Source: Pseudooceanicola marinus (lineage in GTDB: Bacteria; Pseudomonadota; Alphaproteobacteria; Rhodobacterales; Rhodobacteraceae). From it: a stretch of 64,000 nucleotides of DNA. A program made the translations under genes and the position numbers. Positions 42,110 through 51,206 of the stretch are shown piece after piece. The notes beneath the pieces were generated by a model that saw only the letters and a list, made by a program, of their open reading frames with translations, was not told the origin of the DNA and did no database searches. How positions within the stretch are numbered: position 1 is the first letter of the stretch; each line of letters starts with the position of its first letter. Location of the stretch: NCBI RefSeq assembly GCF_002786295.1, contig NZ_PGTC01000022.1:1-64000 (forward strand), written 5' to 3'.

Positions 42110-42463
42110 CCATACATATTCCGTGGTTTTGAATGGGTCGCCTTGTGCGGCCTTTTTCCTTGGTCATCAGCGCGTTGATGAGGCCCTCGTGGTTCCTCCG
42201 ATTTCTCTCGACTTGGCGTGCATGCTTTCGTTGGGTCCCACCAATCGTGGCATGAACGGTGGCCCGGCTGATCCTCACGGGGGAGCGCGGGATCGGGTAT
42301 CGGATCGGCAGGTTGCTCTGCTTCGAGGCGAAAGACCCGAACAGGGATCTGCCGTGGGCGGAACAGGCCTCGATATCGTCGGGGAGGGGCAGAGGCGGAG
42401 GTCTGGCTGCGGAGCCCGATCAGGGTCTTCCTTCTGCCATGGCTCTCGCCGCGGCCGCTCTGG
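42110..42463. other. 354 bases between the element and galM, no supported gene
   Basis: The end of the galM transcript and the outer flank of attR meet here. A short plus-strand frame (from a GTG at 42259) and a minus-strand frame have no ribosome site or recognisable product. No terminator hairpin with a T-run was found. Confidence 0.5.
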
Positions 42464-43456
42464 TTACGAGCCCTGAGCCTGCGCCGTCTGTGCAAAACGA
42501 TAGACCGTGCGATTCCGATAGACCTCTCCCGGCCGGACCACCGGGTCGGGGAAGGTCAGTTGGTTGGGCGCATCGGGCCATTCCTGGGTTTCCAGCGCCA
42601 GCCCGGCACGGGGGCCGTACCGCAGGCCGTCGAGACCGGGCAGCCCTTCGGTGGGCAGATGCGCGGCGTTGTAGACCTGCAGGCCCGGCGCATTCGTTTC
42701 CACCTCGAGCACCAGGCCGTCGCGCCCAGTGAGGCGGGCGGCGGTCCTGTCTGGGTCGAGGCAGAAGGTGTGGTCGTAGCCATGGTGGCCGATCTCGCGC
42801 GGGGTGCGAAAGTCGAAGGGGGTGGCCTCGACCGGTGCGATCTTGCCCAGCGGGATCAGGCGATCATCGACCGGCAGGTAGTGCTGGGCGGCGATCTGCA
42901 GGATCTGGCCCGTCACATCGCCCGTGGAATCGAGCGAGAAGTAGCTGTGATGTGCCAGCGAGATCGGGCAGGGGGCCGAGAGCGTGGCTTCCATGGTGAT
43001 CTCCAGCGCGGTGCCGGTCGCGCGGTAGCTGACGGTGACGGCGCATCGACCCGGGAAGCCCATGTCGCCATCGTCCAGCAGTAGCGCGAAGGTGGCGCTG
43101 TCGGGCGTGGAGGTCTCCAGCGTCCAGTTGCGCAGGGCGATACCGGCGCGGCCCCCGTGCAGGCACGTACGGCCGGCCTCGTTGCGGTCCAGCTGGTAGG
43201 TTGTGCCGTCCAGCGTGAAGCGTCCCTCGGCGATGCGGTTGGCGTAACGGCCCACGGTGGCGCCGAAATAGGCCATGGGGCCCAGGTAGTCCTCCAGCCG
43301 CGGGGAGCCCAGGACCAGCGGGTGGGCGACGCCCTGCAGGCGCAGGTCCTGAAGCGTGGCGCCATGGGTCAGCAGGGAGGCCGTGAGCGCGCCGGAACTG
43401 ATCGTGACCTGCTCTACTGTTTCGCCGTCGGGACGCGTTCCAAAGAGCCGGGGCAC
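42464..43456 (-). CDS. galM: Aldose 1-epimerase
   Basis: 330 residues from a GTG sharing bases with the lactonase stop. Signatures of the mutarotase family are NRIAEGRFTLDG, LHGGRAGI, the catalytic His in LAHHSYFSL and the catalytic Glu in ALETQEWPDAPN. It interconverts alpha and beta anomers of galactose and similar sugars so that the dehydrogenase receives its preferred form. Last gene of the sugar operon. Confidence 0.92.
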   Translation of the reverse strand: MPRLFGTRPDGETVEQVTISSGALTASLLTHGATLQDLRLQGVAHPLVLGSPRLEDYLGPMAYFGATVGRYANRIAEGRFTLDGTTYQLDRNEAGRTCLHGGRAGIALRNWTLETSTPDSATFALLLDDGDMGFPGRCAVTVSYRATGTALEITMEATLSAPCPISLAHHSYFSLDSTGDVTGQILQIAAQHYLPVDDRLIPLGKIAPVEATPFDFRTPREIGHHGYDHTFCLDPDRTAARLTGRDGLVLEVETNAPGLQVYNAAHLPTEGLPGLDGLRYGPRAGLALETQEWPDAPNQLTFPDPVVRPGEVYRNRTVYRFAQTAQAQGS

Positions 43457-44304
43457 TACAGGACCACCTGGTGTTCGCGCTGGCCTGCGATACCGGCGGG
43501 CGCCTGATAGAGCTTGCCCTGGGCCGCGTCGGGCGCCTCCAGTGCCTCAAGCGCCGTGGTTACGTAGAGCGTGGTCAGGTCCGATCCGCCGAAGGCCGGG
43601 CAGGAGCTGTGCAATCCGCCCACCTCGATCGCCCGGTCGAAGCGCCCGTCGGGCGCATAGCGGGCCACGCGGGCGGCGCCCCACTGGGCGTTCCACAGGC
43701 CGCCGTCGGCATCCACCACGGCCCCGTCGGGAAAGAGCCCTTCGGGCGCCAGGTCCACGAAGGCCTCGGGCGTCTCCGCGGGCCAGCCTTTTGCATCCAG
43801 CGCCACACGCATGATCCGCTGGGTCGGGGTGTCGGCGAAATAGGCGGTCCGGCCATCCGGGGCGAAGCAGATGGCGTTGGGAATTGTGAGCCCGGTCCAG
43901 AGCGGGCGGATCTCGCCGTCGGCGTAGCGATAAATCGCGCCGGCGCCGGGTTCGGCGGACTTGCCCATGGTACCGATCCAGAAGCCGCCCTGCGGATCGG
44001 CGCGGCCGTCGTTGGAGCGGGTCACCGGGTTGTCGGCCTCCAGCTCGACCAGTTTGTCGCGGGTGCCGGTCTCGATGCCGAAGCGCCAGAGGGCGGTTTC
44101 CGAGGCCAGCAGCAGCGTATCCTGGTCCACCCAGCCTGCCGCGGAGTGGTATTCGTCGAAGCGCCATTCCAGCGGAGTCTCGCCCTGCCGCGACAGAAGC
44201 TTGCGGCCCATGATGTCGAACCAGAAGAGCTGTCCGCGCAGCGGATGCCAGAGCGGGCCTTCGCCCAGCTCGCAGCGACGGGAATCGAAGACCGTCGCGC
44301 TCAT
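43456..44304 (-). CDS. SMP-30/gluconolactonase-type sugar lactonase
   Basis: 282 residues. SMP-30 fold signatures: [11 protein letters not shown] near the N-terminus (metal ligand Glu), [17 protein letters not shown] (Asn, Asp ligands), [12 protein letters not shown] and [18 protein letters not shown]. It opens the sugar lactone made by the dehydrogenase, giving galactonate or arabonate. The start overlaps the aldolase stop by four bases (ATGA). The precise sugar cannot be read from sequence. Confidence 0.88.
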   Translation of the reverse strand: MSATVFDSRRCELGEGPLWHPLRGQLFWFDIMGRKLLSRQGETPLEWRFDEYHSAAGWVDQDTLLLASETALWRFGIETGTRDKLVELEADNPVTRSNDGRADPQGGFWIGTMGKSAEPGAGAIYRYADGEIRPLWTGLTIPNAICFAPDGRTAYFADTPTQRIMRVALDAKGWPAETPEAFVDLAPEGLFPDGAVVDADGGLWNAQWGAARVARYAPDGRFDRAIEVGGLHSSCPAFGGSDLTTLYVTTALEALEAPDAAQGKLYQAPAGIAGQREHQVVL

Positions 44305-44909
44305 GCGGAAAAAACGTCGTCGTAGCGGGACAACATGGCGGTGGCGCGGGCGCCGACCGTGGCGGCGTCGTCACCGGGAGTGTAGAGCGCCGTGCCGATG
44401 CCGAAGCCGCTGGCCCCGGCCGCGGCCCATTCTGCGAAGTTCTCGGGACCCGCGCCGCCGACGGCATAGACGGGCACCTCGGCGGGGATGACGGCGCGCA
44501 TGGCCTTCAGGCCTGCCGGGCCGATCAGCGAACCGGGGAACAGTTTCAACCCGTCGGCCCCGGCGCGCAGGGCGGCGAAACATTCGGTCGGTGTCATCAC
44601 GCCGGGCCAGCTTTCCAGGTCATGGGCCTTGGTTGCGGCGATGACCTCCGCATTGGCATCGGGCGACACGATCAGTTTGCCACCGGCCCTGGCCACCTCC
44701 GCCACGTCCCCGGGGGTTAGAACCGTGCCCGCGCCGATCAGCGCCTCGCTGCCGAAGGCGTCGGCCATGCGGGCGATTGAGATCAGCGGCTCGGGGGAAT
44801 TCAGCGGCACCTCGATCGAGGTGATGCCGGCTTTGACCAGGGCCTCGGCCACGGGCAGGGCGTCGGCAGGGGTGATGCCGCGCAGAATGGCGATAATGTT
44901 GCGGCGCAT
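44301..44909 (-). CDS. dgoA: 2-dehydro-3-deoxy-6-phosphogalactonate aldolase
   Basis: 202 residues; AAGGAGAGG sets the start at 44909. The KDPG/KDPGal aldolase signature is intact: [14 protein letters not shown] with the catalytic Glu, [12 protein letters not shown], and the Schiff-base Lys in [12 protein letters not shown]. It splits 2-keto-3-deoxy-6-phosphogalactonate into pyruvate and glyceraldehyde 3-phosphate. A TGGCGC-TTCG-GCGCCA stem at 44925-44940 lies in the 88-base gap after the kinase gene. Confidence 0.9.
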   Translation of the reverse strand: MRRNIIAILRGITPADALPVAEALVKAGITSIEVPLNSPEPLISIARMADAFGSEALIGAGTVLTPGDVAEVARAGGKLIVSPDANAEVIAATKAHDLESWPGVMTPTECFAALRAGADGLKLFPGSLIGPAGLKAMRAVIPAEVPVYAVGGAGPENFAEWAAAGASGFGIGTALYTPGDDAATVGARATAMLSRYDDVFSA

Positions 44910-44997
44910 GGCCTCTCCTTCCCTTGGCGCTTCGGCGCCATCCTCTTCGGGCCCCTGGTGTCCGGGCGCCATCTTCGTCGGGCGGGGGCGCCGCCCC

Positions 44998-45912
44998 TCA
45001 GCCCTGCGGCAACAGCTGGGCGGCCTTGAGACCGCTCAGGGCCAGCTCGGGGTTTTGCGCGGCGCGGGCGGTGCCGCCCAGGCGTTCCATGGCCGCTATA
45101 TAACGGCGGGTCAGCCGGGGCGAACCCACGACCACCACGTCGCGATTCTGCCAGAAGTCCTGCGCCCCTGCCAGTTCGGCCCCGATCAACAGCCCCGAGA
45201 GCCGCGCTGTGGCGGCGGCTGGCGCAAGCCCTTCCAGCAAGGAGGCGGGGCGGATCGAGAACAGCTCCATCCCCAAGGCGGCGGGGGCGGCGAAACCGGT
45301 GGCGAGCGCGGCGTCGAAAGCCTCCTCGTCCGCCTCGCCATCGGCCGAAAGGGAATGGCGCAGGACGGAATGCTGGCCGAGGAGGGCGAATATCTCGCCC
45401 GTCATGGCGGTGCGGAAGGACAGCACCTGTCCGCCCGCCACGCGGACCCACTTGGTATGGGTGCCGGGCAGGCAGAGGGTGCCGTCGAAATCGGCTTCAT
45501 TGGCGAGAAAACCGGCGATCTGGGTCTCTTCGCCGCGCATTACGTCGGCAGGGCCGGACTGGCACAGGCCCGGCAGGATGCGCACCGAGAGCCGCGCGTC
45601 CTCGGTCGGCGCGAGGACCGGCGCGCCGCCTCCGGCGGGCGGGCAGGGGACCTGGGCATAGGGCGCCTCGATCCAGCCCTGTTTGGCCCCGGCCATGCCG
45701 CAGATCAGCACCGGCGTCACGCGGTCCGCAGGCAGAAGATCTTCGGCCAGCCGCAGTAGGGCCGGCTCGAACTGATCGGGCGCCAGGCCGCCCATGCCTT
45801 CGGCAGAGCTGCGTTCCGCGAACACTGCGCCCCCGGGTCCGATGGCCCAGAGACGCAGGTTGGAGGTGCCCCAATCGGCGGCAATCCAGTCGGTCGTCGG
45901 GGCGGCCTGCAT
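44998..45912 (-). CDS. dgoK: 2-dehydro-3-deoxygalactonokinase
   Basis: 304 residues. The N-terminal phosphate-binding motif [14 protein letters not shown] and [16 protein letters not shown] are hallmarks of the DgoK family, as is LPGTHTKWV near the middle. It phosphorylates 2-keto-3-deoxygalactonate at C6 with ATP, making the substrate of the next enzyme in the pathway. Two bases separate it from the aldehyde dehydrogenase stop, consistent with one operon. Confidence 0.9.
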   Translation of the reverse strand: MQAAPTTDWIAADWGTSNLRLWAIGPGGAVFAERSSAEGMGGLAPDQFEPALLRLAEDLLPADRVTPVLICGMAGAKQGWIEAPYAQVPCPPAGGGAPVLAPTEDARLSVRILPGLCQSGPADVMRGEETQIAGFLANEADFDGTLCLPGTHTKWVRVAGGQVLSFRTAMTGEIFALLGQHSVLRHSLSADGEADEEAFDAALATGFAAPAALGMELFSIRPASLLEGLAPAAATARLSGLLIGAELAGAQDFWQNRDVVVVGSPRLTRRYIAAMERLGGTARAAQNPELALSGLKAAQLLPQG

Positions 45913-45914
45913 CG

Positions 45915-47429
45915 TCAGATGCCCTGCAGGTCGGCGGGCAGCAGCGCCTCGGGCAGGTTTTGGTAGCAGACCGGACGCAGGAAGCGACGGATCGCCAGTG
46001 TGCCCACTGAGGTGGCGCCGAAGTTGGTCGATGCCGGGAAGGGGCCACCGTGCACCATGCTGTCGCAGACCTCGACGCCGGTCGGGAAGCCATTGGCCAG
46101 CACGCGGCCGGCCTTGCGTTCCAGCACCGGCAGCAGGGCGCGGGCAGCATCGGCGTCGCCGTCATCCATGTGCAGCGTCGCGGTCAGCTGACCTTCAAAG
46201 CCCTTCGCCAGGGTCACCATCTCGTCGAGGTTGTCGACGCGGACGACGAGGCCCAGGGGACCGAAGACCTCTTCGCCGAGGGCGTGGTCCTGCAGGTAGG
46301 CCGAGGCGTCGGTTTCGTAGAGGTTCGGCGTGGCTTCGCGGCCGTCGCTGTCGGTTGTCAGCACCGGGGTGACGGCGTTGCGGCCATCGAACCGATCCTT
46401 GCCCGCGCGATAGGCGCTGGCGATGCCGTCGGTCAGCATGACCTGGGCGCCGGTGCCCGCGAGTGCGTCCTTGGCAGCGGCGACGAAGGCGTCCCCCTCG
46501 GGGCCCTTGCCGACCACGGCGATGCCGGGGTTCGTGCAGAACTGGCCCGCGCCCATGGTCAGCGATCCGGCCCAGGCTTCGCCGATGGCGGCGCCGCGCG
46601 CGGCGGTTGCTTCGGGCAGCACGAACATCGGGTTCACCGAGCCCAGCTCGCCGAAGAAGGGGATCGGCTCGGGGCGCTGTGCGCAGAGATCGAAGAGCGC
46701 CTTGCCACCGCGCAGCGAACCGGTGAAGCCGACGGCCTTGATCAGCGGATGCTGGACCAGGGCGCCGCCCACCTCGTGGCTGCCGCCGTGGATCATCGAG
46801 AAGACGCTCGGATGCGTGCCGGTCTTCTCGACGGCGGCCTTGATGGCCTCGGCGATGATCTCGGCGGTGCCGGGGTGGGCCTCGTGGCCCTTGACGACGA
46901 CCGGGCAGCCGGCGGCCAGAGCCGCGGCGGTGTCCCCGCCGGCGGTTGAGAAGGCCAGCGGGAAGTTCGAGGCGCCGAAGACGGCCACCGGGCCGATCGG
47001 ACGTTCGATCATGCGCAGGTCGGGACGCGGCAGGGGCGCGCGGTCGGGCAGCGCCTCGTCGTGGCGGCGGTCCAGGTAGTCGCCTTTCAGGATGTGATCC
47101 GCGAACATGCGGATCTGGCCGGTGGTGCGGCCCCGTTCGCCCTGCAGGCGGCCTTCGGGCAGGCCGGTTTCGGCGGTGCCGATGGCGGTGATGGTCTCGG
47201 CGCGCGCCTCGATCTCGTCCGCGATGGCGTTGAGGAAGGCGGCGCGTTCTTCGCGGCTGGAATAGCCGTAGGACCAGAAGGCCTCTTCGGCGGCCTGGAC
47301 GGCCTTGTCCACCAGCGTGGCATCGCCTGCGGAGACCGTGATCGGCTCTCCGGTGACGGGGGTCGAGGCAAAGGTGGCCTCGGTGCCGGTCCATTCACCG
47401 GCGATCAGATGTTTGCCGTGGAAAGTCAT
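45915..47429 (-). CDS. 2-oxoglutarate semialdehyde (2,5-dioxovalerate) dehydrogenase
   Basis: 504 residues; GGGAG precedes the ATG. NAD(P)-dependent aldehyde dehydrogenase with catalytic Glu in FFGELGSVNP and Cys in GAGQFCTNPG; the pattern FGASNFPLAFSTAGGDTAAALAAGCPVVVKGHEAHPG is specific for the KGSADH class. It turns 2-oxoglutarate semialdehyde, from pentose or uronate breakdown, into 2-oxoglutarate. With the dehydratase upstream it completes a non-phosphorylating L-arabinose route. Confidence 0.88.
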   Translation of the reverse strand: MTFHGKHLIAGEWTGTEATFASTPVTGEPITVSAGDATLVDKAVQAAEEAFWSYGYSSREERAAFLNAIADEIEARAETITAIGTAETGLPEGRLQGERGRTTGQIRMFADHILKGDYLDRRHDEALPDRAPLPRPDLRMIERPIGPVAVFGASNFPLAFSTAGGDTAAALAAGCPVVVKGHEAHPGTAEIIAEAIKAAVEKTGTHPSVFSMIHGGSHEVGGALVQHPLIKAVGFTGSLRGGKALFDLCAQRPEPIPFFGELGSVNPMFVLPEATAARGAAIGEAWAGSLTMGAGQFCTNPGIAVVGKGPEGDAFVAAAKDALAGTGAQVMLTDGIASAYRAGKDRFDGRNAVTPVLTTDSDGREATPNLYETDASAYLQDHALGEEVFGPLGLVVRVDNLDEMVTLAKGFEGQLTATLHMDDGDADAARALLPVLERKAGRVLANGFPTGVEVCDSMVHGGPFPASTNFGATSVGTLAIRRFLRPVCYQNLPEALLPADLQGI

Positions 47430-47441
47430 TTGGATACTCCC

Positions 47442-48359
47442 TTACTTGCCCCAGGACAGCGCCATGATGTCCAGATCGGACGCCAGTTGGAGAAGGCGCG
47501 CCCGGGTGCGGTCGGTCATGGGTTTCAGCGGATGGCGGACGTGATCGGACTTGATGACACCGCCTTCCTTGTAGACCACCTTGCAGGCGCGCAGCCCGCA
47601 CTGGCGGTTCTCGTGATTGATCAGCGGCATGCAGCGGGTCCACTGCGCCAGCGCCGCGTCCTTGTCGCCCGCCAGGTAGTGGGTGACGATGGGGCGGATC
47701 TTCTCGGCGAACATGCCGCTCGTCATGGTGCCGGTACAGCCGGCGTCCAGATCGGCCAGCAGAGTTACCGCTTCCTCGCCGTCGAAGGGCCCGATGATGT
47801 CATCGCCGCCCGCCTCGATCAGCGCCGCCAGCTTGTCGGCGGCGAAGGGGGTTTCCATCTTGAAATAGGAGACGTTCTCGATCTCCTTCGCCATCTTGAC
47901 CAGCAGCGGCACCGGCAGGGTGACCCCCGACAGCGGCGCGTCCTGGATCATGATCGGGATCGAGATCGCGTCCGAGACCATGGCGAAATGCTCGAAGATC
48001 ATCTCGGGCGGCGGGACGAGGCCGACGCCGTGGTAGGGCGGCATCATCATCAGCATCGAGGCGCCAAGGGTCTGCGCCTCGCGGGCACGGTCCACGACGA
48101 CCTGGGTCGAGAAATGCGAGATGGTGACGATCACCGGCACGCGGCCCGCGACATGCTCCAGGCAGAGGCGGGTCAGCACCCGGCGTTCCTCATCCGACAG
48201 CACGAACTGTTCGGAATAGTTGGCTAGGATGCAGATGGCGTCGACACCCTGGTCGATCAGGCAGTCGAGGACGCGGGTCATACCCTCCTGGTCGATGGTG
48301 CCGTCATCGAGGAAAGGGGTGGGGGCAACGGGGAGGATGCCGGTCAGAGGCGTTTTCAC
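47442..48359 (-). CDS. 2-keto-3-deoxy-L-arabonate dehydratase (DapA superfamily)
   Basis: 305 residues from a GTG with AAGGAC upstream. A TIM-barrel of the dihydrodipicolinate synthase/NAL superfamily: PVAPTPFLDDGTID start, the Schiff-base Lys in SYFKMETP, and LMMMPPYHG. Such members dehydrate KDA to 2-oxoglutarate semialdehyde. Its position next to the KGSADH gene favours this over a lyase function. A 5-keto-4-deoxyglucarate dehydratase is the closest alternative. Confidence 0.82.
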   Translation of the reverse strand: MKTPLTGILPVAPTPFLDDGTIDQEGMTRVLDCLIDQGVDAICILANYSEQFVLSDEERRVLTRLCLEHVAGRVPVIVTISHFSTQVVVDRAREAQTLGASMLMMMPPYHGVGLVPPPEMIFEHFAMVSDAISIPIMIQDAPLSGVTLPVPLLVKMAKEIENVSYFKMETPFAADKLAALIEAGGDDIIGPFDGEEAVTLLADLDAGCTGTMTSGMFAEKIRPIVTHYLAGDKDAALAQWTRCMPLINHENRQCGLRACKVVYKEGGVIKSDHVRHPLKPMTDRTRARLLQLASDLDIMALSWGK

Positions 48360-48404
48360 TGTCGGGTCCTTTCAGGGATTTCGGGTCAGGGGCTCGGGCG
48401 ACGA

Positions 48405-49331
48405 TCAGAAATCGAAGGGCTCGACCACCGTGCGGCGGCCGAGGAGGAAGGCGTCGGCCGCATGGCGCAGCGGGCGCAGATCCATGTCGATGCCGCCCTT
48501 GCGCACCAGTTCGGCCATCTTGGCGTAGAGCCGGGGATATTCTCCATCGAGGCCCGAGTGATGTTCACCCTGCTCCGCGCCGTCGATGTACATGTTGGCA
48601 CCGCCGTTGGTCAGCAGCAGGGTGCCTTCCTCGCAACGGGCTTCCATCGACCAGGTCTGTTCGCCTTGCTGGCGGAAGTCGAAGTCGCAGGTCACCCGGG
48701 CGCCGCCGGGGTGGTGGAAGGCCAGGTCGGCGGCAATCGGCGCCTGCCGGTTCTCGGGGAAGGACAGGGTGGCGGATTTCAGGTGGATCGGATCGGGCAG
48801 GATCTCGGTCACGATGGACAGCGCATTGATGCCCGGATCGAAGACGCCGAGCCCCCCGGCCTCGAAGATCCAATCCTGGCCCGGATGCCAGCGGCGCACG
48901 TCCTCGCGCCAGGTGACATGCAGCGAGCGCAGCGTCTTGTCGGCCAGCCAGGCCTTGGCGGGCGCAACCTTGTCGGCCTCGCGTGAATGCCAGGTGGCGT
49001 AGATCGACAGGCCCCTGTCACGGGCCATCTGTTCCAGCGCGATACATTCGGCCAGCGTTGCGCCCGGGGGTTTCTCCAGCATGACGTGACGCCCGGCGGC
49101 CAGCGCCTTGGCCGCGTAGTCGAAACGCGGCACGGGCGGCAGGCAGAGGGAGACGACACGGATCTCGGGGCGGGCCTCCAGCATCTCGGTGAAGGAGGTG
49201 AAGGCCTCGACCCCCTCGACCGTGCCCGAGCGGGAAACGGTCGCCGCCAGCTCCCAGTCGGGGGAGCCCTTGAGCGAGGGGACGTGCTGGTCTACGGCGA
49301 TCTTGCCGATGCCGATGAGTGCGATATCCAT
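48405..49331 (-). CDS. Galactose / L-arabinose 1-dehydrogenase (Gfo/Idh/MocA)
   Basis: 308 residues. Rossmann start ALIGIGKIAVDQHVPSL, the EKPPGATL motif and an active-site DPGINALSIV segment are typical of the Gfo/Idh/MocA sugar dehydrogenases that oxidise D-galactose or L-arabinose with NAD(P) at C1 (Azospirillum AraA-like). It feeds the lactonase. Start and preceding stop overlap as TGATG. One enzyme probably serves both sugars here, since both exit pathways are present. Confidence 0.85.
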   Translation of the reverse strand: MDIALIGIGKIAVDQHVPSLKGSPDWELAATVSRSGTVEGVEAFTSFTEMLEARPEIRVVSLCLPPVPRFDYAAKALAAGRHVMLEKPPGATLAECIALEQMARDRGLSIYATWHSREADKVAPAKAWLADKTLRSLHVTWREDVRRWHPGQDWIFEAGGLGVFDPGINALSIVTEILPDPIHLKSATLSFPENRQAPIAADLAFHHPGGARVTCDFDFRQQGEQTWSMEARCEEGTLLLTNGGANMYIDGAEQGEHHSGLDGEYPRLYAKMAELVRKGGIDMDLRPLRHAADAFLLGRRTVVEPFDF

Positions 49332-51076
49332 CAGTGGGCATCCTTTCCGACGGCATTGCCCCGGCAGCCCTTGAGGAAGTCGAGGTCGGCGCCGGTGTCG
49401 GCGCCCTCGACATGCTGCTGGTGCAGCCAGCCATAGCCGCTTTCAAATTGTTCGTGGGCCGGTTTCCACTCCGCCAGGCGGGCGACCAGCTCTTCATCCG
49501 TGATGTCCAGGTGGACGCGGCGCCCGGCCACGTCGACCTCGATCATGTCGCCGTTGCGGACCACCGCAAGGGGGCCACCGGCGGCAGCCTCGGGCGAGGT
49601 ATGCAGGATCACGGTGCCATAGGCGGTGCCGGACATGCGCGCGTCGGAGATGCGCACCATGTCGGTGATCCCCTTCTGCAGGACCTTCGGAGGCAGACCC
49701 ATGTTGCCCACTTCGGACATGCCCGGGTAGCCCTTCGGCCCGCAGTTCTTCAGGACCATGACGCAGGTCTCGTCGATGTCGAGGTCTGGGTCGTTGATCT
49801 TGGCCTTGTAGTCGTCGATATCCTCGAAAACCACGGCGCGGCCGCGGTGCTGCATCAGGTGCTTGGACGCGGCGGAAGGTTTCAGCACGGCGCCATTGGG
49901 CGCCAAGTTGCCCTTCAGCACGGCGATGCCGCCCTGGGGCGTCAGCCCCTGTCCCACGGGGCGGATTACGTCCTCGTTGTGGTTCATCACATCGGCGACC
50001 TCGTCCCAGATCGTCTCACCCGAAACGGTCAGGGCGTCCTTGTGCAGCAGACCCGCTTCTCCCAGGCGCTTCAGCACGACAGGCAGGCCGCCGGCGTAGA
50101 AGAACTCCTCCATCAGGTATTCCCCCGAGGGCATGAGGTTGACGATGGTTTCCACGTCACGCCCGCAACGGTCCCAGTCGTCCAGCGTCAGGTCGACGCC
50201 CGGCACGCGGCCCGCGATGGCCAGCAGGTGGATGACGGCGTTGGTAGAGCCGCCGATGGCACCGTTGGTGCGGATGGCGTTCTCGAAGGCCTGCTTGGTC
50301 ATGATGTCCGAAGGCTTCAGGTCGTCCTTGACCATCTGCACGATGCGACGGCCCGACATCTGCGCCATGACGCGGCGGCGGCTGTCCACCGCCGGGATGG
50401 CGGCATTGCCCGACAGCGCCATGCCCAAGGCTTCGGCCATCGACGCCATGGTCGAGGCGGTGCCCATGGTATTGCAGGTGCCAGAGGAGCGGGACATGCC
50501 CTGTTCGGCCTCCAGGAACTCTTCCTGGGTCATCTCGCCTGCTTTCACGGCCTCCGAGAACTTCCACAGGTGGGTGCCGGAGCCGACCCTTTCGCCGCGG
50601 AAATAGCCGTTCAGCATCGGGCCGCCGGTGACGACGATGGAGGGCACGTCGCAGGAGGCCGCGGCCATCAGCAGCGAGGGCGTGGTCTTGTCGCAGCCGA
50701 CCATGAGGACCGCGCCGTCGATGGGCTGGCCGCGCAGCTGTTCCTCGATCGACAGGGCGGCGAGGTTGCGGAACATCATCGCGGTGGGGCGGAAGGTGTT
50801 TTCCGAGGCCGAGAAGACGGGCACTTCGACCGGGAAACCACCGGCCTCCCAGATGCCGGCCTTCACCTTTTCCGCCAGCTCACGCAGGTGGCCGTTGCAG
50901 GGGGTCAGGTCGGACCAGGTGTTCATGATGCCGATGATCGGGCGACCATCGAACAGGTCGTGCGGGTAGCCCTGGTTCTTCATCCAGCCGCGATGGTAGA
51001 TCGTATCGCGCGAGTTGCCGCCATACCATTCCTGGGACCTTAGCTTGCGGGGCCATTCGGCAGGTTTGAACGTCAT
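49331..51076 (-). CDS. Arabonate/galactonate dehydratase, IlvD/Edd family
   Basis: 581 residues starting at 51076 (AGGAC upstream; earlier in-frame codons are in a repeat-rich spacer). Fe-S cluster cysteines occur in MVGCDKTTPS and SSGTCNTMGTA, with RGWMKNQGYPHDLF near the start and ARMSGTAYGTVILH at the C-terminus. The subgroup close to L-arabonate dehydratase removes water to give 2-keto-3-deoxy acids. Galactonate would be handled by the same enzyme if it is promiscuous, since no DgoD-type enolase gene is present. Confidence 0.85.
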   Translation of the reverse strand: MTFKPAEWPRKLRSQEWYGGNSRDTIYHRGWMKNQGYPHDLFDGRPIIGIMNTWSDLTPCNGHLRELAEKVKAGIWEAGGFPVEVPVFSASENTFRPTAMMFRNLAALSIEEQLRGQPIDGAVLMVGCDKTTPSLLMAAASCDVPSIVVTGGPMLNGYFRGERVGSGTHLWKFSEAVKAGEMTQEEFLEAEQGMSRSSGTCNTMGTASTMASMAEALGMALSGNAAIPAVDSRRRVMAQMSGRRIVQMVKDDLKPSDIMTKQAFENAIRTNGAIGGSTNAVIHLLAIAGRVPGVDLTLDDWDRCGRDVETIVNLMPSGEYLMEEFFYAGGLPVVLKRLGEAGLLHKDALTVSGETIWDEVADVMNHNEDVIRPVGQGLTPQGGIAVLKGNLAPNGAVLKPSAASKHLMQHRGRAVVFEDIDDYKAKINDPDLDIDETCVMVLKNCGPKGYPGMSEVGNMGLPPKVLQKGITDMVRISDARMSGTAYGTVILHTSPEAAAGGPLAVVRNGDMIEVDVAGRRVHLDITDEELVARLAEWKPAHEQFESGYGWLHQQHVEGADTGADLDFLKGCRGNAVGKDAH

Positions 51077-51113
51077 TGCACTGGGTCCTGACAAAGTTGG
51101 ATCGGGGGCCGAA

Positions 51114-51200
51114 GGCGGGGTCGAACCCCGCCCTACGGGGGTGGCACGAGCGGCGGTCCGCCCGGGCGATTGGGATGCGTGGGGCGGGGGGCACCCCGCC
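51114..51200. repeat. Two GC-rich palindromes in the operon spacer
   Basis: GGCGGGGT/ACCCCGCC (51114-51121 with 51125-51132) and GGCGGGG/CCCCGCC (51183-51189 with 51194-51200), in the 130-base gap between the dehydratase and permease genes. They look like interspersed palindromic elements of the kind found between genes in Rhodobacteraceae and could stabilise or separate transcripts. Confidence 0.6.
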
Positions 51201-51206
51201 GCAGGG

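Noticed and set aside
42259-42732. Plus-strand frame beside attR (begins VARLILTGERGIGYRI)
   Set aside because: No ribosome site, runs antisense into galM, and no family resemblance.
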